Shown: positions 1 to 13,598, counted from the stretch's first letter. The stretch is DNA of 64,000 nucleotides from Spodoptera frugiperda (GCF_023101765.2 NC_064219.1:11387774-11451773); one strand, 5' to 3'. Notes: generated by a model not told the origin, from the letters alone. Translations and numbers: made by a program.

Positions 1-810
1 ACTGTGATGCATAAACAAAATACACATTATGTTTACTTAAAGTTTTTTTCTTCTTTAGCATTAATAGTTTATAATCATTAAACGAAATATTAGAATGACT
101 GAGAATGATATTAGACTGTGACATTTATACAAATATCACTCAATTCACTTGCTATAAATGAAATAAAACAAAACCCACGTCATTTCATTTCTGTACAATT
201 TTGTCGATAGCGAGTGAATAGTCAGCTTTCACTAAAAAAGTTGTGCAGACATAATTCTAAAGTAGGCAGCAGGTAGACAAAAGTTTAATTAAAAACGATT
301 TGTTTATTTTTTTCAATTTAAATGTTGATTATCAAACAAGTTTTATTTATTTATTAACATCAAAATGAAAGTTTACAGCGGGAGCCAAAACACTTACATT
401 CTAGGATACAAAAAAATAAATAAACGTAAACCTATCACAATTCATTTACTGTGATAAAGATAACAAAAAATTGTTAACACACAAAAAAGTTTTTAAGCAC
501 TAAAAACATCAAATTTGAAAAATCCCTTTTTTTTCATACATTTTTTTCCTAAGTTAAGAAGTTGGCAACCCTAGCCTCAACGCCGAATGAGTTACAAGTA
601 GGTAGACATGGGTGTTATTTGCCGTTGTGGCTACTCTTGATAACTATTATCTACCCGATATTTGGTTGCAATAATATTTTGAATTACCGATGATGAATAA
701 GGGTATTAAAACTGACTACTTCGCTTCATTATTTACTGACAACGAGTGCGAGTCAACTAGACGATATTCGCACTATCGCTATCTTCTCTTTCTTACATGT
801 GTCATATTCA
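1..810. other. AT-rich non-coding stretch
   Basis: No ORF with coding character, no RNA gene and no recognisable repeat was seen here. The sequence is AT-rich with several short homopolymer runs. It ends where the 244-bp tandem repeat begins. Confidence 0.5.
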
Positions 811-1529
811 GCTTAGTTAGAAACGTAAATAAATACGTACTTTGACTCATTAATTCGATACGAATGTCAAACATCATACAGAAATTCATAATTTAGTTAA
901 TTTTGATTAATAATTTGGAGAATTGATAAAAGTGCCATCTATGGAAAAAATGCCAAACTAGTAAGTACATCATCGATATTCGTGTGCTGCCGTGAGGTTG
1001 GTGTAAGAACTACTTCGTAGTTTGTTTGAAAACAAAACAGTTTATACTATAAAAGCTTAGTTAGAAACGTAAATAAATACGTACTTTGACTCATTAATTC
1101 GATACGAATGTCAAACATCATACAGAAATTCATAATTTAGTTAATTTTGATTAATAATTTGGAGAATTGATAAAAGTGCCATCTATGGAAAAAATGCCAA
1201 ACTAGTAAGTACATCATCGATATTCGTGGGCTGCCGTGAGGTTGGTGTAGGAACTACTTCGTAGTTTGTTTGAAAACAAAACAGTTTATACTATAAAAGC
1301 TTAGTTAGAAACGTAAATAAATACGTACTTTGACTCATTAATTCGTTACGAATGTCAAACATACAGAAATTCATAATTTAGTTAATTTTGATTAATAATT
1401 TGGAGAATTGGTAAAAGTGCCATCTATGGAAAAATGCCGAACTAGTAAGTACATCATCGATATTCGTGTGCTGCCGTGTGGTTGGTGTAGGAACTACTTC
1501 GTAGTTTGTTTGAAAACAAAACAGTTTAA
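811..1529. repeat. Three tandem copies of a 244-bp unit
   Basis: Unit 1 starts at 811 (GCTTAGTTAGAAACG), unit 2 at 1055 and unit 3 at 1299. The period is exactly 244 bp for the first two. Units 1 and 2 differ at only a few positions (for example GTGTGCTG against GTGGGCTG). Unit 3 carries small indels and substitutions and stops at about 1529. The unit contains no long ORF and no tRNA-like boxes, so a satellite-like or regulatory duplication is more likely than a gene. Near identity of the first two copies points to recent duplication or ongoing homogenisation. Confidence 0.95.
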
Positions 1530-4500
1530 ACTTGAGCTTTACGCGGAATTTTGTTATGATTTGTTTTCTGAGTGCAAGTAAATACTTAAATTGTGATTGT
1601 AACTGTAAATTAATTATTATTATGAAAATTTGTGGCAGTAAACTCTGTGCTTGTGGTATTTAATGAATTAAATACGTGAGAAATCCACGTTGTCGTTTAA
1701 AGAAAACATTTTAAAGACGGATGTGTGTGTGTGTGTGTTTGCCCGGATTAGGCGTAACCCAAAAAGGTAATTTTATTCGTTCTTGTCATAATAAAAGTAT
1801 TGTAACTAGTTGTAGTTGCAGGTTGTGTGCACACAGGTTATGAAATGCGTTTTCTTATTTTCAAATTAAATGGAGTAAAGAACTTAATTTGGTACCTACA
1901 ATGTTAATTAAAGATTTATTGCGATTATTTCGTATAAAATACGGATTGGTGGACGATGATGCACGTATAATCTTATTTTGGGTCTAGTTAGGTTATAAGA
2001 ATTGGTATAATAGCTACCAATTCTTTTCCCATTTTGCGAACCAAAACAGAAGAGCGGCAACGTCGCGTCGTAGTGCAGTCATTGACCCGTGTCGTGTTTA
2101 CAAAGAGTGGTTACATTTGCTCAAAAAGAAAAATGCAATTTTTGGCTTAACTACTGGGCCATTTTGGCTCATTTTTTTGCACATTGTCAGTATAGACGAT
2201 AATAAATATGGTAGAAAAAAAATTGTATAAGAGTCTTATCCATACGGTATGACATACAAAAGCAAGATCGATTTGATATCCATACACAAAAGGGCTAACG
2301 GTTTTGTTTCCTTCCAAGTTCATCTTTGTAGCAATAATCATCCAAAACTTTTGGAGATACTTTTCTAACCTCTATCTACCGATCCCTATTTAGGAATGAA
2401 TAAAGACCATTTCTCTGCAAGCAAAACGTTGATATTACGCAACACAACAAATCTTTAATTGAACCAATCACAAAGATCTAAGACGAATTGTTCCCATTCT
2501 AGAATTGTCAGTTAATTGATAGAAGCAATTGCAAGGATTGTTAACATTTCCACTAGATTAACTACTACATTTTGTTTGAAATATCGAATTTTGTTTAACT
2601 AAATTAAGTACGTAACGTACCATGGTACGTGGGCTCTCCTGACCTACGTCAAAACTGGACCTCCAAAGTTTACTGTAACTTGAGGGCCTAAAAATATACA
2701 CCGCGCATTTGAATCCTTCGTTTATGCAAATTATACTTTGGCCTCTGATCTTGAGACGATGTATCTTAATATTGTAATTTGTAACTAATTTCAATGTCTA
2801 CAAGGTTTATTTACTTAACCTAGCTCTATTACTTCATTTTTCTTTACTACTACCGAATGATTTGATATTTTGTGTGATGTAAGCTCCGCTTTGTCTGTTG
2901 TTTTAATCTATTCTGTTTCACGTTATTTTTATGGTGTTCTCTCTTGTTTATTTCAGAACGTTGACCTCCTTTGAGTTTTACGTGAGGAAGATTGTCATCT
3001 TTCGATTTAGTATTGTTGGAATAATGTTATGATTTAGAATATTTTAAGTCTCTTGTTTGAAGCTTGTAACACAAATAAATGTTTGTCAAATTAGCTTTTT
3101 TACGATGACTTTGAAAGCTTCTGTATTGGATATGTATTTTTATATCTGCTTCAACCTCTAATATAATCAACTACGAGTTGCATTATACATATACGAGTAG
3201 TGCACAGGTTTATCATGACATTGACATTGGAAACCTGTTTGTGAGAATGTGCGAGCAATCTGTGGCATTAGCTATACGAATAAATTAATGCATGAATGTT
3301 ACATTTATTGGTCTACTTAATGTGCAGTGCGGTGAAGAGACTTATATTACCTGAACTATTTACGTGCATACTTGTATTTATATCGGATGTGGCTAAAAGT
3401 GTACCTTTATCGTTGTTATACAATAAATGTTGGAGTATGTCGGACATGAGTGGTAACCATCTTATTTAATAGCCACGATAAAGTGTAAGTAAACAAAAAC
3501 ATTGCTTGTGTGTCCCTAAATGCAGGGTGAGCTTACAGAAGCTATAACGATGAAATGTATAGTTTATATTATTTTTGTGTAAATAAAAATGTATGTAAGA
3601 TAACTTTGTTTCCTTTAGGGTAAGTGTTGAATACATTCACATTTTAATTGTGTTGAAAAAGGGTCCGTTTAAATGGGCGTGTAAGAAGGTGCGTACTTAT
3701 TTGTGAATGTACTAAATCAGGGTTAATGCACGAGTGCGACATCTTGTCAACTTTCCGACACTGACAGTTTGGAATGTCAAACGGGTCATGTCATCATAAC
3801 GTCCGTATGATCACAAATGAGTGGACACCACATTATTCATCTTATGCTCTAACGTAGGTAAGATCCTATTATAGCTGATTAGGTGCCTCAGCGTAAATTA
3901 ATTTATATTGTACTGTAACATAGTGAGATAAATATAATTATGTAGATTTATTTTTAATATTAAATGTATATACAATATATATATTATAGCGGTAGGGATT
4001 GGGATCGAGCGGCAGACGACGATGTAGGCAAGGAAGATTGTTGTTTTAGATTACTCCTAACAAGCCCACTTGATGCGCCGCCAGAGCTGAACTATCGGGG
4101 CTGTGCACTGTAACTGTAATACTTTGTTATTGACTCGCCACAAAATCGGTGTTAATCTAAGAAAATGTTAGTGGGATACACTGCTAATGTTGTAAACTGT
4201 GTTATTCTGGAATTGTTGTATGCCTCGGCCTCGACCGCTTGATCCAAATTCCTATTTTTGATTACTAAACATGTATTTTTGTTAACGAATATAATGCTGC
4301 ACATATCTATGAGACCGACCTGCAATCAAGTCTTGTGGCTTCCAATGACAAAATGGTTCACTCTTAACAATTATGTAAAATTTGTACCGCACCACGATGT
4401 TTTACGGAGATATACTTCGAATATTATTTGATGATTAATCTTATGAGCGAATTCGTGTGATAATTTGAAATATAACGTTAAATTCAATTTATTCCTCGTG

Positions 4501-5931
4501 ACAAGACCCACGCGACTTGTGATATATAAATGGAGAAATAATTGACTCTTCGTTTCTCGTTTGCGACGTTCAATATCGCTTTTCATTTTCCACAACAAAT
4601 AAGTATAAAAAAGCTAGAATATAATGGCAAACGATACTTCACAAACAGAATTATGAACTGTAGAAAGCAACAATAGAAAAATGGATTAAAATGGCGGATA
4701 GCGTGTGCTTTGATAGGATCTGGAGCCGCAAGCCGCGCGGAACATGTTGGAAAGTATAAACTAGTCGCGAACTTGTGCCGCAGGCCGCAGCGCTTTCCCG
4801 ACGGCCGCGACCTTAGCACACGACACCGCCGATACTGCGACCATACATTATCTGTGCAACCCTGAACTGAGTCACCAGATATTCTTGTTACTGACATTTT
4901 CTTTGATATAGCGCTACTTACAATGTACCAGGGTTTCCATTGTGCCATTTGGAGGCCAGCGCATAGCGTCTCGGGCTTCTATTTCCGAGTTTCAGGTTGC
5001 AAAGCGACCGATAGCCATGTCAACGTTTCCTTAAGATTCACCCGGGTCCGTGCAGTATCAACTTCGATCTGAAAACATTTTCAGCGACATTTTACAATCT
5101 CTCCTACATTATCCCTGGGCGCTCTTAATGAGCTGTATCGCGTCATTTTACGCAATAACCACGAATTAATGGTAATTTTAAACAAACGAGGTTTCCTTTG
5201 GTCCGGTAAGAGTAAGGACAGATAAAGCTTTGTTATATGCAGATATAAATATCTGCAATATTGTTGTAAATATTTGCTAACTCTCATGTGGTTATCTAAA
5301 GTAATATTCGTTTTAATATCGTTGATAAAACGTCGTGTGCGGATTACCTATACACAGCTTTATTAATTTTCGTATAATGTATCTATTTTTGTTTTCATAA
5401 AGAATGCAGTATCTGCTTAATTCATTTAATTTGTCTTGATTTTAGTTTTACTATTACTTTTTACTTGTTTTAGTTTTTGTGATTGTTTCGTTTGTTCTAA
5501 ATGCCAAACTGTAGCAAACCTAGTGTAATTAACTATAAATAATAGAAAGTATTATTATACGTAGCTATCTCAGTATAAACGTGGACTGTATGATATGGTC
5601 AATTAACTCCATTGAGGCACAAATATGGGCAACCGATTATGACCATAAGCCATTACTGTGGGTTGTTGTTGACCAAATTACTGGACGAAACATTTGCCAT
5701 AAAAATATTGTAAGCCAACCTCTTTTGAATATGTTCCCCGTCTAAATATCATAGACAATAAGTTACAAATATTAGAGTTAGCATAAAACAAGCCAATCGA
5801 GCTAAACAGCTGTTTGTTAGTCGTTAAGGGTTGTTAAACGATGCCAGTGAATGTATAATACATGACATTTAGGCGTGCCCTGCGTATCAATTTGGCTGAC
5901 ACATTACAACAGCTTATTCAGCCAATTTCAA
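1530..5931. other. Intergenic DNA with no supported gene
   Basis: This 4.4-kb stretch has only short ORFs without protein-like character. A short (TG)n microsatellite lies at about 1721-1738. A GC-rich patch at about 4715-4855 stands out from its AT-rich surroundings, but no gene or known repeat could be assigned to it. Confidence 0.4.
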
Positions 5932-6435
5932 TTAAGTTTTGAAGTAATAAAATGTGATGTCACAGTCGCAGTCCGCATTGTATTCGGTATTGATGTCAAT
6001 TATTTTGGTCGTTAATCCGTTTTTGGTCGATGCCAAAATAGTATGAAGTTTAATTTCTTTAGTCATGGTTTGCATGCTGCATAATGTCATCCTCGTGCGA
6101 GACCTTTGCCGTGGCACGCCACGAGAGTTTGTCATTCGACAAAACTCTGACGTCATTTTTACGATATGACGTCGCGTGTTTTCTATAGTCTTTGTATTGG
6201 TATTTTTCCTTGAGGACTCAGACAGTAATTTTACTTTGGGAATTTCTGTAGGACTTTTATAATATTGGATTTTACCTACGTCTACGGACTCAGGTGAATA
6301 CCGCCGTAATTTGTAATCTTGCGATACGGTAGGCAGGTACCCAAAGAATTGATTGATTTTGGGTACAAAAATATTCTTTATGCCTTTTATTATACTTACT
6401 ATCTTTCCTTGGGGTAATAAATTGTTATATTTCAT
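5932..6435 (-). CDS. Hypothetical protein, 167 aa (orphan ORF)
   Basis: This is a complete ATG-to-TAA ORF on the minus strand. An in-frame TAG lies a few codons upstream of the ATG, so unless an unseen acceptor exists the start is fixed. The product is basic and hydrophilic, with no clear signal peptide or membrane segment. It has a central Lys/Arg/Ser/Thr-rich part with short RxRSRTR-like clusters, and a C-terminus ending in a small Cys/Asp cluster (NADCDCDI) and YYFKT. I do not recognise the family. 168 codons open in AT-rich DNA is longer than usual by chance, and codon choice looks mixed rather than random, but there is no homology evidence. It could be a lineage-restricted gene, part of a larger spliced gene, a decayed mobile-element ORF or chance. 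Confidence 0.35.
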   Translation of the reverse strand: MKYNNLLPQGKIVSIIKGIKNIFVPKINQFFGYLPTVSQDYKLRRYSPESVDVGKIQYYKSPTEIPKVKLLSESSRKNTNTKTIENTRRHIVKMTSEFCRMTNSRGVPRQRSRTRMTLCSMQTMTKEIKLHTILASTKNGLTTKIIDINTEYNADCDCDITFYYFKT

Positions 6436-9400
6436 ATGATAATAATACGTTAGTATTTCTTTTATCTAAATCGATCGATGTAATTTACAATACAAATAGA
6501 GATTAACTGATGAGATAGCATAACAATCACGTGTCGCGTTTAATGCTTCAATGTAGGTACAGACCCTAGACATGTGAGTTAATAAAACTATACAATTATA
6601 TCTTATGTTATCGAAGTTAGTGAGCCTTATCACGCCGTATTGTTTAACCATAAACAATAAACAACTATAATACTGCGGTATCCGGTCGATAAAATATGAA
6701 AATGTTAAATTAGTTCCATTTCATGTAACTTATAAATTACGTATCTAATTATTTTTAGGCTATGATGTCTTGGATGTGTAGGCAAACAATATTGAGTTAT
6801 AGTAGGTATTAGGTAGTTTTTAATGTTAATTTCCACTTGACTTCATTATTAAATCCATTATAGGTATTTAGAGTTTCTTCACACGTAATTATTAATTTGA
6901 CAATCAATTGTCTATGTCTGTCCATATTTGACATATCGATTTGGCGCCTCGCCGGCAGTATTGCCAACATTGGCAAACAATCAGACACTTTCCATTGCCT
7001 ACTTAGCGTTTGCAAATGAGAAAGTTAGGTATTATGCATTTTGATTCGAGGAACAGACTGTAAACATTACCTTTGTGTCGCTTTTTTAAATCTGACAGTG
7101 ATATTATGATGACGTTTATTGAAGTTGAAATAAATTAAATTAGTTTAGTACAAGCAGTGCCGAGGTCTCGAGCTTCATCTTTTATTAAGAGTTGCGAGGG
7201 CCTGACAAGTGCTCTTGAGATGAATCCTGCGAGACGGCTCCATACACCGTGCTGTCCGACTGTCCAATTATATAGTACCTACGTATTTTCTATATCAATG
7301 ACTCCTTGACACAACTCAATTTCTCTTTAATTTTTTTTCCAAAAATATCTTTTGTATTTCCATCCAAAGATCCAATTGTGTTGATAGTTTCGTTTACAAA
7401 CAAATATTAAGTTTATCCGCAATGTCTACCTTAGCGGACGGGGCTATTAGCTAGCAAATTAACTCACTTAGGTGATATTATTCAATAACTTAATTGTGTT
7501 TACTCCGTTCCCTACTGGACTTGGCTGTAAGGCATCAGCGGTTGTCCATTTAGAAAGAATTGAGCTTGGCAGTGGCGCGCTGGGAACGGGGGAATCAGCG
7601 AAACTTTAGCAATGAAAGTTCAAGGTCAAGCCATTAGATAATTACCCACGTTTCAACTGCAGGTAAATACATACGAGTTTACTTGATGTGTATGAACAAA
7701 GGCATTAGGGACAGCAGTCCGATGACCCGCGATTACTTATTTTGTTATTTGTTTCGCTCGTTTATTATAATACCAATTTTTCCTAGTATGCAGTTATACA
7801 TGTTCGCAAGGGAAGCATTAAGACTATAACGGTATTGTTTATTAACTCCAAGACGTACGTATGTTATAAAATTCAATGCGAAAGTAATTCCTAGATTAAG
7901 TTGAATGAATACTGCAACTAACCTATTCAGAGCCATAGACAATAGCACGGTTGGCAACGACTGCCAATTTCCATTGTTTATTAGGCACGGTTTTATATCA
8001 TAAAGCCGCCTTTGTGCCGACTTGTAGTTACCTCAAATGCCTAATAGGTACCAATACCCTATTCACTGGTTATAAAGTTAGGAACGAACAAATCAAGTAA
8101 TAGGTCTCCTGAAATATTCCTTTTATTGTGGGCATAAAACTAAAGTTGATTCGGTTCGTAAAAGTTTCCACAAGATTACATCGTCACTGGCATCCCTAGA
8201 ACTTATTACTTTCAGAGAATTACTCAATACTTTAGTCAGTTGGTAGGAGAACAACGCTAACTATATAAAACATATGTTTCAGCTATGACGTAAGTATTGA
8301 AGTAACTTGGTAATCTTTATGATTTACCTGTACTAACTTTGTATATCTACATTTATAAAAAGAGATTATTTTAGTCCGATAAGTTCATGATAAGTCCTAA
8401 TTTGATTAATTCGTTCTGGGAAATCATTAAGATGGTCCAGGGGCTTGGGGGCAATTTCGCAGAAACTTCCCGCTGGGAAAACTTCTCCGAGTTAATTGAT
8501 TCATTAATTTGCTTGATACGTTGTAACTATAGGCACGTGTTGCACTGACGTTGAATTTAGTTGTTTCTTTCTTAGGTCTCGACCATTTCGCTTATTATTG
8601 TCATTTAATTTCGTAAGTGCCTCTAAGTAGTGCCTGACAAAACTGTTTCCTAATGTCTTCTCTCTGATAAAACATATTCGTATTTGCGCAACGCAACCCA
8701 CAGTAAAGGTGACGAAATGATAAAATTGAATAAACAAATATTTTATATACTGTACAATGAAAGCTAAGCATTTCCACTAGAGTGAGATATTTATTTTCCC
8801 TAACAATGTATTTAAAATTGTATTTTAATAGAATAACAGTACAAGTGTTTAATGTTATGAATGTTTGGTTTTCAGTGAGTTTGTAAAGTGCACAAGGGGT
8901 AATTTTGTAAAGGTAGTTGCACAGTGATTACGTAGGCCGACATCTGGCAGAATGTGAAGAGCCTTTGTCTATTATTACAGGTGTGTAAGTAAAACAATGA
9001 CGTTTACCTCTATGGTTATATTTAAATTTAGAATACCTGAATAAAAAATGTAAATAAGTAAAGTGAATAAGGTAATGTTTCATGATCTTGATGTTGTAAT
9101 CTTGTATCTGTATCTACTAAGCAATTTAAATTACTCTTACGACAACTACCTAATTGTAATTGGTCTTTTAATACCTATTCTATCTTCTGCATAATGGCGT
9201 TTTTGTAGTTGATTTTTTGTCGACTCAGCTTGCGTAATGACTGTGCAATGAACGCAACTATTATAAAATAAACTAAGTCATGTTGCCACAGACGACACTC
9301 GTAGTACCGTGGAGGACCGACGTGCACCGTAATACCATGCTGTGCTTCTATGTTGAGAACATTAAATAAATCTGATTGTAGTCATAATCTTGGCGCTTTT

Positions 9401-9835
9401 ATTTACACCTCCTTCCTACTAGCATCTATCGGCTTAAAGCTATAAGCTTACTTTGCGTAGGTATATAAATAGATATCTTGTATCGTATTAATTCCTTCCT
9501 TAGATAACAAGAGCCATTAGATATTTAAATCGACAAATCGATAGAAATATGTGGTTACTTTAATTATTTTTCCAATATAGGTACCTCGCGACCTTGTCGT
9601 ACTAATCACACACGATAACACCTAGTCCCGCCGGTGAATACGCTGCATAACAATAGTTTGGTTCAATAAATAAATAACAATGGATGATAAACGCCTGACA
9701 GACGCGCTCCTCCCACGGGGCAGCTATCCAGTCACTGCAGCGTGCAATTCTAATTGTGATGCAATAATTGCAGGGCTTGCCTTGTAGTTAGCTGAGAGGC
9801 TATAGAAGATAGTGTACCATTTCTAGTAGCTACAC
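6436..9835. other. Intergenic DNA with no supported gene
   Basis: Only short ORFs without coding character were seen on either strand. No tRNA, known repeat or inverted repeat was recognised. A minus-strand AATAAA (plus-strand TTTATT, 9398-9403) lies about 430 bp downstream of the candidate terminal exon and could be its poly(A) signal. Confidence 0.35.
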
Positions 9836-9968
9836 TCAAATTGGATCCTCCTCATCATCATTGCTAAATGACCCATATACCTCTTCTACTTTAAAGGTGT
9901 TTGCTCCAATCTCCACGCTTGGCAAGCTAGTTGGAGATCGAAGACGGCGCTGCTGCTGTTTTCGTAAC
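9836..9968 (-). CDS. Candidate terminal exon of an unidentified gene
   Basis: A minus-strand acceptor-like sequence (TTTTTATAG, just upstream of 9968) is followed by 44 codons including the stop TGA at 9836-9838. The first base completes a codon whose other two bases would come from an upstream exon. The peptide is rich in Gln/Arg at its start (RKQQQRRLRSPTS) and ends in an acidic tail (SNDDEEDPI), which looks like a real protein C-terminus. I do not recognise the protein, and no partner exon was found between 10 and 13.5 kb. The phase does not fit the end of exon 4 of the neighbouring NuSAP-like gene (one base left over, two needed), so it is not an obvious alternative last exon of that gene. 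It could be chance. Confidence 0.3.
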
Positions 9969-12900
9969 CTATAAAAAGCGGACGCCGATAAACTCAGCCA
10001 CCGCGCCAACCGTGCAGTCAAAGTTAGGTATATTAATAGACAATTTCTCAGTTACACAATACAATTAATTATGGTTCTTCTAAAACTTAATCTAAATTAA
10101 AACTAATTTACAAACATAAGCCCTAAGTAATACATCCATTAATGCCATCCATCCTTTAGCCGGGAGTACTAAAACATTACCTACATTAATACAATCACAC
10201 GATTAGGGAAACTCCAGGAAACCTAGTCAGACCAAGTCATTATTACCTTAATCTAGTACTTATGCGTTACTGAATTATTTAGGGTTCACATTAAGGCTCA
10301 ATTTTTTCTCAACTCGGAGAAACGCTCTTATGACCAAAATACATAGGTACTAAGTTGTTTTTTTTTTTCGGCAAATCTACTCAAAACATTATAAACTATA
10401 CCTCAAATCGGGTCGAGTGTATACCATGATGTAAATCACACACTCGATAAGATTTTCACAAGAGGCCCTCGTTTCACACGAATTTAAATCAACTTCGGTT
10501 TCAAGTGGCACACTGACAGTCATTCATTGTTTATTTTTAACAGTTCGAGTTTAGGTTTTAGTGTAGGTAAAGTTATTATTTTGTTTGTGTGTTTTAAATT
10601 TAATCCTCAAAATACATTTCAGTATTGTTTTTGAGAGAAAAAGGTCTTAATAACATTACCTAGGTATGTTTGTGTCGGCTACTCTGCTGGCTTATTATTC
10701 ATCACCTGTAGGTGATTTTCGGTATTTCTGAGCTCTGTGGATCCGTCCCTTTGCCATCCTGCTATAATAACAGTGTTTCATCAAGTGACCTTTCCTTCCA
10801 CAAACGTGATACTTCATATTTGTGAACTTATTTCTATAAATGTTCTATCATAATGTTGTAACAACGATGTTACTTTGTGTCCACTCAGTATTAGGGTCGT
10901 TAGGAAATTCATTGGACACATTGGACTTCATCGATCACATTAAGTACCTACTTAGATTAAGTTCGCTCAATAGATTACGAATTCTTAATTTCCAAGCACT
11001 GTGTCCTTGCACCATCAAACTGTTTAATGTTCCTTCCTTATCAACTGTACCATTACCTACCATTTTCACTTGTTTTAATTGCACTTCATATTAATTTAAG
11101 TATAAAGTCACATAGAGTAGAGTAGTCTTTTAAAAGGTTATTGATAACTTTTTAATTAACATTTCCGTGCAGCGCTGGGTCCACAACCTGTTAGTACTGG
11201 ACTATCAGTATAAAACAAAGTTTAATTTATTTTCTTTAGTGTGCGTTGTCTGAAGGCGCACACAGAATAAAAAAAGGTCTAAATGCAAATGTATGCAGTG
11301 AAGGGATAGCTGGCCACTTAGGTATGGCACTTGGTTGCGTGAGATTTATTTTTGTTATTCCAACACTAAATTATAGCTATACACCGGCGCCGGGCACAAT
11401 TTCAGGCCCCGTGCCGAGGAGCCTTACTCGGCAGTCGCACTTACAACCACTCGACACAAAAAATACTGGAAACAAGCGGATCGAATGAAGAGATTGCGTT
11501 AGTGTTAACAATTTTTCCCACTACCATTGTAAGTAATTACATAATACAGTAATTAAGACCACAATAGATCCTTAGTATTCAAGTGTGATACCTAATCTAG
11601 ATTTTAGATGTGGGAACCTAGGAGCCGCAGCTACAAAGGTGATCGCTAGAATGGCAGGTAGCTATTGTTCTAGTTCATATTGATTTTATTGTTTGCTGAG
11701 CACTCGACGCGGCCATAGAAATGGAAAGCTCATGCTTTGATGACTAGAATAAGAATAGAATTTGCTTGAATACCATTATAGTTACAGAAGATTATCAGTG
11801 ATCTCTGTTACACATTCTTTGGAAGAAAACAAACATTCTCGTGTTGTTTATATTTAATTTACATGACGTATTTTACACAGGCCTGCAGGGAACAGCTGAT
11901 GTCTATCTAGCTGATGATTGACAAAAGGATCTGGAATGGGAACACATCTGCACAAGTGCACATACCTATTGGTAACTACAGCGCAGGACGTTCATTCATA
12001 AGATGATCAGTCGTAGGAAGCCGTTGCTTGCAGTTCGCTTCCGACCCGCTGCCGATCTGGGAGCCATCGGGCGAGGCCCATCAACTGTGGTATAGAATAC
12101 CTATCCAGCAGATACGTATCTTCTGACAGAATACCTATACCTATGTAAATGAGTAAATACACACACCTATGTTAAAATGTAGGTACTATTACATACATAC
12201 ATGCTTAAATACTTAAATTGTAAACATTGCCTAAGTAAAAATGAACTGGAGATTGCCAGCAAATTCAAAGGTCACACGTACTTAACACAAATCACAAGAC
12301 TTGATACTTAACTTTAAAAAATATTGACGTCAATACCGCAAGCTAAGCATGATTGATTCATTGAATCATCATCACAATGACTAATTATGAAATCTCTCTA
12401 TTACGTACTTTAAGGGACCAATTAAAATAAGCACACATATTTAATCACGTCAAAGGTAGATTGTTTTGAAGGGGGGTAAATCATGCAATGACTTCTCCCG
12501 CCTTGGGTGAGGCGTGAGGGAGTGTCAGACTCTTACTGACTAAAAACCACGGCCGTTCCTTAGCGGTAAACACTGCTTTGAGCCTGTGTCTTAGCCCCGG
12601 TTAAACTGGACCAGATTAAGTTCACCCCAATCTGAGATTCTCTGCAAAGAAGTCTCGACCTCTCTAGTATTTTTACTTTTGATCCAAACAAACAAACTGG
12701 TCAAACTAAATAAAATGGGTTAAAAATCAATAGTTATTCTATTCGATGTATATCTAGTAAGATTAGCAAGTACCTACCTACTTTTATTTCACTGATATGA
12801 AAATATGTATACCTAAACAAACCCGGTGCCCTAGAAAAATATGTCCAGAAACATCGAGATCGAATATCACACGAGGTAACGGCACCAGTTGCGGGCAACA

Positions 12901-13508
12901 CGCTTATCAATAAAACCACGGCATATAGAGTGGGATCGTTTAATCTGTTAGATAACTATAGTACAATATCAATACCATGATCTCGATGGCAGTTAGAACA
13001 CGCCTAAATATAACAGTTAGTCTATCCGTAATTAAAATTAAGTCAATATAAGTGTTAATACTGTCGAAGGTTGTCCAGGATGGCAGCGCATTGCGTAAAA
13101 CATCGCTCGGCATGGAGCGCGTAGGCGGGAGGCGTCATAAAACGACGCAAGTCTCCGCTGCCCACGTACGTGACAGAAATTTTACCTAACGCAGCATCCC
13201 TAGGACATAGGGTTAATCTCTTGTATAGGAGCAAAATGAGAAAATATTTTACAAAAACTGTTTTAAAGCAAATACATGGCACTATTGGTAAAGCTGTGGG
13301 ACTCTTTATAAACAGTAACTTATACAAAACAATACACAACTAATAAGAAACATTAACAATCATTGTATAGTAGTAATAAAATCCAAACTGGGGTCATGGA
13401 AACTCATTAAAACTTGTGTAACATGCAAAATAAAACACCACCAATATTACATGACAACAAACGAATTCAATTCAGTCACAGTTTGTCTAAGCTAAGTTAT
13501 TACATAAT
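9969..13508. other. Intergenic DNA downstream of the NuSAP-like gene
   Basis: No supported gene was seen here. The stretch holds one recognisable interspersed repeat (about 12464-12650). The part next to 13.5 kb would be immediate 3' flank of the NuSAP-like gene. Confidence 0.4.
12464..12650 (-). mobile_element. Decayed copy of a moth retroelement 3' end
   Basis: This stretch shares a long near-identical core with the element at 16373-16774: the GACTTCTCCCGCCTTGGGTG block, then AGTGTCAGACTCTTACTGAC and TAAAAACCAC. The GGGGGG/TTTT side lies on the left, so its 3' (poly-A) end points left and the element is on the minus strand. The long homopolymer is gone and no target-site duplication is visible. 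The copy diverges after about 12600. The right boundary is approximate. Confidence 0.75.
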
Positions 13509-13514
13509 TTTATT
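13509..13514 (-). terminator. Candidate poly(A) signal of the NuSAP-like gene
   Basis: The plus strand reads TTTATT, which is AATAAA on the minus strand. It lies about 85 bp downstream of the stop codon at 13599. Position and sequence fit a short 3' UTR. Not proven. Confidence 0.5.
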
Positions 13515-13598
13515 GTCTGCACCCTTCTTAGAACTAAAATTGCAACTGAACTCACCCCTCCCCGAGGGGAACTATACTAGAACTACCCTTAGTCCTCC

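Noticed and set aside
4583..4948. 121-codon minus-strand ORF
   Set aside because: It owes its length to the GC-rich patch; the translation ends in an arbitrary hydrophobic run and shows no family signal.
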